Position numbers and translations under genes: made by a program
Part shown: positions 23,776 to 30,706 of the stretch, in pieces
How positions within the stretch are numbered: position 1 is the first letter of the stretch
Layout of the letters: each line of letters opens with the position of its first letter
The notes under the pieces: model-generated
The model's input: only the letters and a program-made list of their open reading frames with translations
Told to the model about the DNA's origin: nothing
Database searches by the model: none
Source of the DNA: Phycisphaerae bacterium
GTDB lineage: Bacteria; Planctomycetota; Phycisphaerae; Tepidisphaerales; Tepidisphaeraceae
Direction: 5' to 3'
DNA: 32,735 nucleotides
NCBI GenBank assembly: GCA_014379105.1
Contig: JACMML010000365.1
Location: 1 to 32,735, forward strand

Positions 23776-24155
23776 TGCGATCTAAGATGTTCTTGTCTAT
23801 GGCCGACGACTTGCACAAGCTCGCCTATCAACGCGCCGAGCCGCTGGCGCCACCGAACCCGGACGCGCAGAGAGTAATCATCACCGACCCGGAGCATTAC
23901 CGTCAGATCATGCTCAAGGAGAAATCATTTGCCGGCGGGATGGACATCGGCGGCGAAGGTGTCGGACGCCGCATGTGGCGACTGCTGGGTTGGGCGGTTG
24001 TGGTGCTGCTCGTGGCGGCGGCGTTTACGTTTTTGTTCTATCACTTCACCAATAATCTGCGAGTTGCATTGGCGGTAGTGATTGCGATGCTGCTCTATAT
24101 GCTCGCCAGCGCATACTTAGCCGAAGGCAACTTGGATCGGCGCGACCGCGAATGA
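23775..24155 (+). CDS. Small two-helix membrane protein in the AAA ATPase operon
   Basis: A 126-residue protein of unknown family. The N-terminal 70 residues are hydrophilic and contain a proline-rich segment (RAEPLAPPNPDAQRVIITDPEHYRQIML). Two hydrophobic helices follow (about residues 75-96, GWAVVVLLVAAAFTFLF, and about 100-116, VALAVVIAMLLYMLAS), then a charged tail (NLDRRDRE). ATG 23775 is used as the start, overlapping the M24 stop; ATG 23802 is possible. Its stop overlaps the start of the AAA ATPase gene by 4 nt (ATGA). The tight coupling suggests a membrane partner or anchor for the ATPase, which is inference. Confidence 0.75.
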   Translation: MRSKMFLSMADDLHKLAYQRAEPLAPPNPDAQRVIITDPEHYRQIMLKEKSFAGGMDIGGEGVGRRMWRLLGWAVVVLLVAAAFTFLFYHFTNNLRVALAVVIAMLLYMLASAYLAEGNLDRRDRE

Positions 24156-25282
24156 GCACCACGTGGGACACCTTCGAACGCTACCGCCAGCGCGGACTCG
24201 ATGCGCGGCGGGCCGGGCAATGGCAGAGCGCCAAGGTTTACCTGCTCGAGGCCGCCCGCGCGATTCTTGAACTGAGCAAGCAGGCGCAGACCAAAGAACT
24301 CACCGACGCCCGCCAGGAGATGGCCGAGCGGCTGCTCGATCTTGCGCGGGATTGTGACAACGCCACCAACACCAAGCGCCAGAAAGGCGACCGCGGTTCC
24401 AGCGCCGAGCCATCATCCGCGGGCGACGCCGGCGCGTCGGCCGAGCAGTGGATCGTCAAGGAGAAACCGTCGATCCGTTTCTCCGACGTCGCCGGTCTGG
24501 ACGACGTGAAGGAAGAGATTCGCCTGAAGATGATTTATCCGTTCGCGCACGCGGAACTGGCGGAAAAATTCGGCATCCGCGCCGGCGGCGGCATCTTGCT
24601 CTACGGCCCGCCGGGAACGGGAAAAACCATGCTCGCCAAAGCCACCGCGGGCGAGCTGGACGCCACGTTCTTCCGCATCTCCCCCGCGGACGTACTGAGC
24701 AAATGGGTCGGCGAGGCCGAGCAGAATATCAAGAAGCTCTTCGACACCGCCGCCGCCGAGCCGCGCGCGGTCATCTTTATCGACGAGATCGAATCGCTGA
24801 TTCCCGCCCGCCGCGACGAAGGCTCCAGCGTGATGCAGCGGGTTGTCCCGCAGATCCTCCAGGGCATGGAAGGTTTTGATAAGCAGAAAAAATCGCAGAT
24901 ATTGTTTCTGGGCGCGACCAACGTCCCCTGGCAGCTCGACCCCGCGGTCCTGCGGCCGGGGCGCTTCGACGAAAAGGTGTACATCCCATTGCCCGATCTC
25001 CCGGCCCGCGTGCGAATGCTCGAACTTTATCTGGCGAACCGCCCGATCGCCGATGATCTGGACTTTAGCGCGATCGCTGAAACACTCGCCGGCTACAGCG
25101 GCGCCGATATCAAGTACATCTGCGACCGCAGCGCCCTGCTGCCGTTCCTCCAATCCGTAGCCGGGCGCGGGGAGCAGATGATCGGAGGGGAGACCGTCGA
25201 TCAGGTGATCGCCGAGACACCCAGAAGCGTTTCGCCCGAGGCGGTGAAAAGGTTCGATGACTGGGCCAAGGCCCTAAGTTAG
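24152..25282 (+). CDS. AAA ATPase with Vps4-like architecture (MIT-like N-terminus)
   Basis: An AAA unfoldase/disassembly-type ATPase of 376 residues. The core has FSDVAGLDDVKEEIRL, Walker A GPPGTGKT (152-159), Walker B with D211 E212 (FIDEIES), and GATNVPWQLDPAVLRPGRFDEKVYIPLPD. That last segment is close to the Vps4/katanin/spastin (meiotic) clade (ATNIPWQLD ... IYIPLPD). The C-terminal PRSVSPEAVKRFDDWAK matches the C-terminal helix of the same clade. Residues 1-75 look like a three-helix MIT bundle (WDTFERYRQRGLDARRAG, AKVYLLEAARAILELSKQ, ARQEMAERLLDLAR), followed by a Ser/Ala-rich linker. Vps4 uses its MIT domain to bind ESCRT-III tails. It is translationally coupled to a membrane protein and an M24 peptidase gene. 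The AAA assignment is certain; the MIT relationship is by eye. Confidence 0.9.
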   Translation: MSTTWDTFERYRQRGLDARRAGQWQSAKVYLLEAARAILELSKQAQTKELTDARQEMAERLLDLARDCDNATNTKRQKGDRGSSAEPSSAGDAGASAEQWIVKEKPSIRFSDVAGLDDVKEEIRLKMIYPFAHAELAEKFGIRAGGGILLYGPPGTGKTMLAKATAGELDATFFRISPADVLSKWVGEAEQNIKKLFDTAAAEPRAVIFIDEIESLIPARRDEGSSVMQRVVPQILQGMEGFDKQKKSQILFLGATNVPWQLDPAVLRPGRFDEKVYIPLPDLPARVRMLELYLANRPIADDLDFSAIAETLAGYSGADIKYICDRSALLPFLQSVAGRGEQMIGGETVDQVIAETPRSVSPEAVKRFDDWAKALS

Positions 25283-25675
25283 CGGAAACAATCGCACGCC
25301 TTCGATGCGCGGAAAACTGCGCCGGTCGAGGGTGGCGATTTGATCGTCACGCACGATTGCCGTTGCGGCGATTTGCAGGTCATGAAGTCCAACTGGTGCT
25401 CCTGTCGACGCTAACTGCGAGCTTAGTTTCGCATAGACCCTTGCAGCGGGCAGATCAAAGTTCACCACTACAAGACGTCTGAAGAGCGTTTCGATGAATT
25501 GAGAACGACTATCCCGCATGCTTAGATCTGCACGATGAAAGCCGACGAGAAGTTCTGCCGCGGTTATCGCCGCAATACACCAATCCTCTCCGGGTGCCTG
25601 GGCAAAAAGCTCTTCCATTTCCAGTCTCCCCCGTTCGATGGTGATCAATACGGAGCTATCGATCAGGATTCCCAT
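25274..25675 (-). CDS. vapC: VapC-type PIN-domain ribonuclease toxin (second pair)
   Basis: A 133-residue PIN-domain RNase. The acidic site is complete: D6 (ILIDSSVLI), E41 (AAELLVGF), D99 (HDLQIAATAI) and D117 (LDRRSFPRI). The opening MGILIDSSVLITIERGR and the ITAAELLVG and GLHDLQIAATA motifs are typical of VapC toxins that cut tRNA or rRNA. It overlaps its antitoxin gene by 13 nt. Its 3' end also overlaps the convergent AAA ATPase gene by 9 nt, so the two transcripts are antisense there. The length is normal for the family. Confidence 0.88.
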   Translation of the reverse strand: MGILIDSSVLITIERGRLEMEELFAQAPGEDWCIAAITAAELLVGFHRADLSMRDSRSQFIETLFRRLVVVNFDLPAARVYAKLSSQLASTGAPVGLHDLQIAATAIVRDDQIATLDRRSFPRIEGVRLFPLT

Positions 25676-25941
25676 GGGTCCCTCGGAATCGCCACTTCTT
25701 GGGAGCGAATAGCCTCTCTAACGTCTTCGGCAAAACCGGGATCGACTTCGGGTAAATCTTTCAACAGTTCAATCAGTTCCGCGCCCGTGTGCGGTCGCGT
25801 TGCGGCGGTTGACCGAGGCGACAACTCCGCCACGATATCACCCGAGCGCTCGATGATGAACGACTCGCCGCGATAGCGAACCCGGTTCAGAATATCGGAG
25901 AAATTTCTGGCCGCCTCGGTGGCGGTGATACGCGTTGCCAT
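25663..25941 (-). CDS. Phd/YefM-type antitoxin (second pair)
   Basis: A 92-residue antitoxin. The N-terminal DNA-binding domain is clear: MATRITATEAARNFSDILNRVRYRGESFIIERSGDIVAELSP. The C-terminal acidic/helical part (ELIELLKDLPEVDPGFAEDVREAIRS) should wrap the PIN toxin. The toxin gene starts within its last codons (13-nt overlap). ATG 25941 has a -10 box (GATAAT) only 7 nt upstream, so the mRNA is close to leaderless, and the promoter lies inside two tandem palindromes that are good candidates for this protein's own operator. It is divergent from recQ. Family assignment is secure. Confidence 0.88.
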   Translation of the reverse strand: MATRITATEAARNFSDILNRVRYRGESFIIERSGDIVAELSPRSTAATRPHTGAELIELLKDLPEVDPGFAEDVREAIRSQEVAIPRDPWES

Positions 25942-25977
25942 ATATCTGATTATCGGATAATCTGATTATCAGATCAA
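25942..25977. promoter_or_regulatory. Promoter/operator between the Phd/VapC pair and recQ
   Basis: Two 15-bp palindromes, ATCTGATTATCGGAT (25944-25958, one mismatch) and ATCTGATTATCAGAT (25960-25974, perfect), sit one base apart. On the minus strand TTGATC (25977-25972), a 17-nt spacer and GATAAT (25954-25949) form a promoter for the antitoxin gene that overlaps both palindromes. recQ starts 5 nt past the second palindrome. Phd proteins bind such sites cooperatively as dimers, so autoregulation is expected; effect on recQ is inference. Confidence 0.7.
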
Positions 25978-25979
25978 GG

Positions 25980-27908
25980 ATGATTTTGGATTCCATCGAC
26001 GAAATTCTCCATAACCGCTTTTACCTAAATGACTTCCGCCCGATGCAGCGGGAGGTGATCGATGACGTTTTGGCCGGGCGGGACGTGCTTTGCGTGATGC
26101 CGACCGGGGCCGGTAAGTCGTTGTGCTACCAGTTGCCCGCGATTGCTAAAGGCGGGTTGACGCTGGTGGTTTCCCCGCTGATTTCGCTGATGGAGGACCA
26201 GGTCCGCCAGCTGCGTGACCGCAAGATCCCCGCCGCGTTCGTCAACAGCTCGCAGACCGCCGCCGAGCAGCGCGAGGTGCTCCGCATTGTCGAAGGCGGC
26301 TACGACGGCCTACTCTACGTCGCACCGGAGCGCTTCTTCGCGGCCAGTTTCATCGACACCATCCGCACGCTGCGCCCCAATCTGCTGGCGATCGACGAAG
26401 CGCACTGCATCAGCCAGTGGGGTCATGATTTCCGCAAAGAATATGCCCGACTCGGCGAGGCCCGCGAGCGCCTCGGTCGGCCGACCTGCATCGCGCTGAC
26501 AGCGACCGCGACGGATGACGTTCGCGAGGACATCATCCATCGGCTGAGCCTCAACGAGCCGAGCATCGTCGTCACCGGATTTGATCGCCCAAACCTCAGC
26601 TACGAAGCGCGGTGTCTCGACCGCGGCGCGGAGAAGGACGAGATCGCCCATCGCCTTCTCGCGGCTGAGCCGGGCAGCGCGATCGTCTATTGCTCGACTC
26701 GCAAATCTGTCGACGCCTTGGTCGTCGATATCCAGAAAAAACTTCCAGGCCGGCTCGTGACCGGCTACCACGCGGGGATGGAACAGGCGTCGCGCACGCA
26801 GTCGCAGGAGCGATTCATGACCACGCCCGGCGCGATCGCGGTTGCGACCAACGCGTTTGGCATGGGCATCAACAAGCCCGATATCCGCCTGGTCGTCCAT
26901 TACGACATCCCCGGAACGCTCGAAGCCTACTACCAGGAAGCCGGCCGCGCGGGGCGCGACGGGCTGCCGTCGCGGTGCGTGCTGCTCTACCACTTTGCCG
27001 ACCGGATGACGCAGGAATTTTTTATTGATCGTCTCGGCTCCGGCGATGCGGCGGTCGAGCCGGATCGTTTGGCGGAGATGAAATCCCACGCCACCGCCAA
27101 GCTCGATCTTGTCGTCCGCTACGCGCGGATCGCGCGGTGCCGCCGCCAGCAAATCCTCGATTACTTCGGCGATGAAACCGGCGCCACCAACTGCACCTGC
27201 GACGTCTGCCGCGGCGACCTGCAACAAGGGGACGTGAGCGACGAAGTGACGCTCATCATCCGCAAAATCCTCAGCGCCGTCGCCCGCCTCAATGGCCGAT
27301 TCGGCATGGGGATGCTCACCGATGTCTTGTGCGGCAACGTCACCGAGCGAATCCAGCAATGGCAGCTCGATCAACTCACGGTCTTCGGCCTGCTTAAGGA
27401 TCATCCCGCGAAAAACGTCACCCGCATGCTGCACCGCACGGTGGAATCCGGACTAGCCCGCCAACGCGATCCCGACGCCACGCGCCGGCCGATCGTTGAG
27501 ATCACACCGCAAGGCGTGCAGGTGATGAAAGCCCTCCTGCCCCCGCCGGGCATGCTGGCAAACCTGCTGCCGCGGCGTGCGGCCAGCGGTTCATCGTCGG
27601 GTGGTTCATCGTCAGGTGTCTCAACCTCACGCGCCTCATCGAGCCGCGCTCGTCAGACCGTGATGAAGACCGACGAGGCGTGGCAACCGGATGCCGAGAC
27701 GCAATCGCGATTCGACAGGCTCCGCGCCGCCCGATCCGAGTTGGCCCGCGAGCACACGCTGCCGGCGTATGTCATTTGTCACGATCGCACGCTGATCCTG
27801 ATCGCCCAGCAAAGCCCGACGACGCCGGAAGAGCTGGAGACGATCAAGGGGATGGGCCCGCACAAAGTCCGCATGTACGGCGAAAAGCTACTCGCCGCGT
27901 TGACATAA
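25980..27908 (+). CDS. recQ: ATP-dependent DNA helicase RecQ
   Basis: 3'-5' helicase of recombination and replication-fork repair. The 642 residues include motif I (MPTGAGKSLCYQLP), the DEAH box with DEAHCISQWGHDFRKEY, motif IV-VI elements (YYQEAGRAGRDG), the zinc-binding cysteines (RCRRQQILDYFG ... CTCDVC), the winged-helix RQC domain (IVEITPQGVQVM) and a C-terminal HRDC domain (about 565-642, ending with LETIKGMGPHKVRMYGEKLLAAL). The Ser-rich linker before HRDC is repetitive. The start ATG 25980 has AAGG just upstream and is only 5 nt from an antitoxin-type operator on the other strand, so its expression may be linked to the toxin-antitoxin pair. Length is typical. Confidence 0.95.
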   Translation: MILDSIDEILHNRFYLNDFRPMQREVIDDVLAGRDVLCVMPTGAGKSLCYQLPAIAKGGLTLVVSPLISLMEDQVRQLRDRKIPAAFVNSSQTAAEQREVLRIVEGGYDGLLYVAPERFFAASFIDTIRTLRPNLLAIDEAHCISQWGHDFRKEYARLGEARERLGRPTCIALTATATDDVREDIIHRLSLNEPSIVVTGFDRPNLSYEARCLDRGAEKDEIAHRLLAAEPGSAIVYCSTRKSVDALVVDIQKKLPGRLVTGYHAGMEQASRTQSQERFMTTPGAIAVATNAFGMGINKPDIRLVVHYDIPGTLEAYYQEAGRAGRDGLPSRCVLLYHFADRMTQEFFIDRLGSGDAAVEPDRLAEMKSHATAKLDLVVRYARIARCRRQQILDYFGDETGATNCTCDVCRGDLQQGDVSDEVTLIIRKILSAVARLNGRFGMGMLTDVLCGNVTERIQQWQLDQLTVFGLLKDHPAKNVTRMLHRTVESGLARQRDPDATRRPIVEITPQGVQVMKALLPPPGMLANLLPRRAASGSSSGGSSSGVSTSRASSSRARQTVMKTDEAWQPDAETQSRFDRLRAARSELAREHTLPAYVICHDRTLILIAQQSPTTPEELETIKGMGPHKVRMYGEKLLAALT

Positions 27909-27970
27909 AATACGCGAGCACAAGACGCAGTCTTGGAAGTAATTCGCGTCGCGCCCTTCCGTAGACACAG

Positions 27971-28080
27971 CTCGCGCTGCGCGGGCGCTCACCTGTTTCG
28001 GCAGCGCTGCTTTCAATTATTACGGAATAATCAGCGATCTTTTTCTTGATTGTTGACTGCGCGCTGCGCCGGCGCTCACG
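27971..28080. repeat. Imperfect direct repeat upstream of the sigma factor gene
   Basis: GCGCTGCGCGGGCGCTCAC (about 27974-27992) recurs as GCGCTGCGCCGGCGCTCAC (about 28061-28079), differing at one position and 87 bp apart. Both copies are highly GC-rich and partly self-complementary. They lie in the 237-base gap between recQ and the sigma factor gene and might be regulatory or a dispersed-repeat remnant. The gap has no convincing ORF. Confidence 0.4.
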
Positions 28081-28145
28081 GCACAATGGCGCGGCGCTTT
28101 TGTCGGAAGTCCGTCGCGGCGGACAATACAGCATGAGGACTATTG

Positions 28146-29744
28146 ATGGATGGCCGGGAACTGTTGCAGCGGTATGTCGACGGGCGATCGCCGGACGTGT
28201 TTGGTGATCTGGTTGCGCAGTACATCGACATCGTCTACGCCAGCGCGCGGCGGCAGGTGAAGGACCGGCAATTGGCGGAGGACGTTACGCAGGGGGTGTT
28301 CGTCCTGCTGTCGCAGAAGGCAAGTCACATTCCTACCGATCGGCCGCTGTCGGCGTGGCTGCTTAAGACCACCGGTTTCATCGCCGCCAACGCGCGGCGT
28401 GAGCGGACGCGGCGGATACATCGTGAACACAAGGCGGCCATGATGAACCCCGCACCGGATAACAATCCCATCGATGATGCCGATGAATGGAGCGATGAAT
28501 GGAACCGGACCGCGCCACTGCTGGATGAGGGAATCGCTGAGTTGAAATCGGGATACCGCGATGCGCTGCTGCTGCGATTCTTCGAGAACCGCACCGTCCG
28601 GCAGATCGGCGAGACAATGGGCATCTCCGAAGACGCGGCCGAGAAGCGCGTGTCGCGCGGGGTTGAACAGCTGCGCGATTTTTTTCGCAGGCGCGGTGTC
28701 GTCATCGGCGCGGCGGGTTTGGCGACATTACTGACAACGCATTCCAGCGAGGCCGCCCCGCCGGCGCTGGCGGCGAGCGCTGCTTCGGCGTGGCAATCTG
28801 AATCGGCAACGAACCTGGCACTTACCAAGGGAGGAACTGTCATCATGGGAACAATGCCTGCAAAAATCATCATCGGCGCCGCAGTGATCGCGGCATGTGC
28901 GTTCGCGGGCGTGGTGGTGCTCCAGAACACACCTTCAACCGCGTCAACGACCGCCGTCACGACTTCCGCGACACAACCGGCCACCACGCAGACTATTTCG
29001 AAGCTCACCTTCTCCGATGGAACCACCGCGGAATTCATCGGCATCACCGAGGCGGACGCCGGCCCCAGCGAATGGTGGATGCCCGACGGCAGTGTTCTGC
29101 CCGATGTTCAGCAACCTGCTTCCAAAATCATGCTCGGAGGCGGTTTGCGTGAACGGCATGTACGATTTCTGATCCAATACCGCGGCGTGGGCGCGCGTGA
29201 CTTCATGCCCCGCGTTTCTGTCCGCCGAATTGATCCCAACAAGCGTGGGTCACATGGCAATGTCATCGCCGCCGATGGCAACGGCGTCGCGACGTATGAT
29301 GCCATCTTCGGTTTCGATGCCGGAGAAAACACGTGCGACCTGCTCATCGGGCTCGGCGTGGAAAAGTGGACCGATATACTCGATCAGCCGATTGACGGGC
29401 CGAGGAAAAAGGACGGACGGTTCCAGTTGGGCAAAGTAACGAATGACGGACAGAAATGCCGCGTTCAGTTATTGGGATTGTCGGGTAAGGAACAGGAAAA
29501 CATGGCCGCGACCGTCGTCGCGATCACCAGGGATGGTCGAGAGATCGGACTGACTGGTATCACAAATTATTCGCAAAACGACGGAGTCATTTACACATTC
29601 AACGAACCTGCGGAAAATCTGGCGCGCGTCATCTACCGTACGCGGCCAATCGAAGTGATGCGTATTAAAAACGTGTCACTTGTCGGCGGCATTCATTCGA
29701 AGATCACGGTGCACGCAGAGCCCGCGACGGCGGTCTTTCCGTGA
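28146..29744 (+). CDS. ECF-type sigma factor with C-terminal membrane segment and exterior domain
   Basis: Sigma-70 family ECF factor fused to an extra half. Region 2 is seen at residues about 12-85 (FGDLVAQYIDIVYASARRQVKDRQLAEDVTQGVFV) and region 4 near 135-180 (YRDALLLRFFENRTVRQIGETMGISEDAAEKRVSRGVEQLR). After a basic RRR come a moderately hydrophobic Ala-rich stretch (about 185-215) and a strong helix (about 235-258, IIIGAAVIAACAFAGVVVL), then a Thr/Ser/Ala linker and a domain of about 240 residues (TISKLTFSDGTTAEFIGITEAD ... SKITVHAEPA) with beta-rich sequence, which would be outside the cytoplasmic membrane. The total is 532 residues versus about 180 for a plain ECF factor. ATG 28146 has GAGGA just upstream. 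No separate anti-sigma gene is adjacent. Similar planctomycete/verrucomicrobial ECF fusions are known but poorly studied. Confidence 0.85.
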   Translation: MDGRELLQRYVDGRSPDVFGDLVAQYIDIVYASARRQVKDRQLAEDVTQGVFVLLSQKASHIPTDRPLSAWLLKTTGFIAANARRERTRRIHREHKAAMMNPAPDNNPIDDADEWSDEWNRTAPLLDEGIAELKSGYRDALLLRFFENRTVRQIGETMGISEDAAEKRVSRGVEQLRDFFRRRGVVIGAAGLATLLTTHSSEAAPPALAASAASAWQSESATNLALTKGGTVIMGTMPAKIIIGAAVIAACAFAGVVVLQNTPSTASTTAVTTSATQPATTQTISKLTFSDGTTAEFIGITEADAGPSEWWMPDGSVLPDVQQPASKIMLGGGLRERHVRFLIQYRGVGARDFMPRVSVRRIDPNKRGSHGNVIAADGNGVATYDAIFGFDAGENTCDLLIGLGVEKWTDILDQPIDGPRKKDGRFQLGKVTNDGQKCRVQLLGLSGKEQENMAATVVAITRDGREIGLTGITNYSQNDGVIYTFNEPAENLARVIYRTRPIEVMRIKNVSLVGGIHSKITVHAEPATAVFP

Positions 29745-29753
29745 TTTGGGGAC

Positions 29754-30398
29754 CTACTTCTGTTTCTCTTCGGCCTCATCCAGGTCGGAGTCGTTGAGAT
29801 CGGAGTCGTTTAGATCCGGCTCGCTTGAACCAGGCTCCTTCAAATCCGGTTCGTTCAAATCGATGAGGTCGTCATCGCCGATTTCTTCGAGTGCGTCGGC
29901 GTCGTCGATGAGTTCTAGATCGTCGTCCGCCGGATGACCCAGCAGCGACGGCGGAACAGGGGGCGGCGGGAGCATGCCCGAGCCGGAGAGGCCGGGGCTG
30001 GTGAATCCGGCGAGTTCGGGATCGGCGATTCCGACCTGCCCGTGGCGCGTTTCGGATGAGCCGCCGCGCGATGCCTGCTGTTCGAGTTCGTCGTCGGACG
30101 GCGAGCCGTCGATCTGCACCATGAACTGCACCGGGCCGATCTGAACAAAATCGCCGGGCGCGAGCTCCGTCTCCTGCGTGATGCGCTGGCCGTTGCGGAA
30201 GGTGCCGTTGGAACTGCCGAGATCTTCGAGCAGGAGGTCTCCGGCGTCTTTAATGAATCGGCAGTGTTTGCGGGATATATCGGTCAGGGGGATTCGGAAA
30301 TCGGCATCCTCGCGCCGGCCGACGACGGTTATGTCCCGCGTCAGCGTAAAGCTGCGGCGTTCGCCGTTTTCCCTGAACATAACCAGAACGACATTCAT
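29754..30398 (-). CDS. FHA-domain protein with acidic pentapeptide-repeat tail
   Basis: Forkhead-associated domains bind phosphothreonine peptides. In this 214-residue protein the FHA domain covers residues 1-95 with the conserved set: R28 in VGRRED, S42 and H45 in DISRKHCRF, and GSSNGTFRNG with N64. The middle is a Gly/Pro-rich linker (about 110-160). The C-terminal 55 residues are strongly acidic (DDDLELIDDADALEEIGDDD) and end in six 5-residue units, DLNEP, DLKEP, GSSEP, DLNDS, DLNDS, DLDEA. The protein has no membrane segment. It converges with the sigma-factor gene, 9 nt between stops. It is likely a phospho-signalling adaptor; partners cannot be named, though Ser/Thr kinases are abundant in planctomycetes. 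Confidence 0.88.
   Translation of the reverse strand: MNVVLVMFRENGERRSFTLTRDITVVGRREDADFRIPLTDISRKHCRFIKDAGDLLLEDLGSSNGTFRNGQRITQETELAPGDFVQIGPVQFMVQIDGSPSDDELEQQASRGGSSETRHGQVGIADPELAGFTSPGLSGSGMLPPPPVPPSLLGHPADDDLELIDDADALEEIGDDDLIDLNEPDLKEPGSSEPDLNDSDLNDSDLDEAEEKQK
29781..29870. repeat. 15-nt tandem repeats encoding the FHA tail pentapeptides
   Basis: Six 15-nt units lie head to tail and encode the pentapeptides of the FHA protein tail. The 29781-29795 and 29796-29810 units differ at only two positions (CAGGTCGGAGTCGTT / GAGATCGGAGTCGTT); the others are progressively diverged. The third encodes GSSEP on the protein strand in place of the DLxxP consensus. This kind of array can vary in copy number. 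Confidence 0.6.
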
Positions 30399-30706
30399 CG
30401 GTTAGTTAATCCTCACGCGCCGCCGGTCGATGCATGCGATACGGGCCTGCAATGTCCGAGGTCGCTTAGCGTCTATGAATGTAACGCCCATCGAGACGCG
30501 AGGCAATAAATCGCCATTGCCGGCCCAGCCGTCCGCGGCGGCTGATTATGGGATGAACCGCCCGGAAACATCGACGCGATTGTTGGATTCGGTCAATGGT
30601 AGAATCGGTGGACCCGTGAATGAGCGTCCGAAATCAGGCGAGCTGTATCGAATGGATGGCCGCCGGCTTACCGACGGCCACCGCTGAGATCACTGGAGAA
30701 GATGTT
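30399..30706. other. Intergenic region upstream of the LEPR-motif protein
   Basis: This 308-base stretch separates the FHA gene from the divergent surface-protein gene. ATG 30475 begins a 70-codon frame (MNVTPIETRG ...) without a Shine-Dalgarno or known motif; it is not called. A TAGAAT box near 30600 is a possible -10 element for the downstream gene but lacks a good -35 box. Confidence 0.4.

Noticed and set aside
26310-27434. 374-residue minus-strand ORF within recQ
   Set aside because: Shadow of recQ; no recognisable domain.
30475-30687. 70-codon frame (MNVTPIETRG...) before the LEPR-motif gene, considered as a FlgM-like anti-sigma factor
   Set aside because: No Shine-Dalgarno, no FlgM C-terminal helix and no homology recognised.
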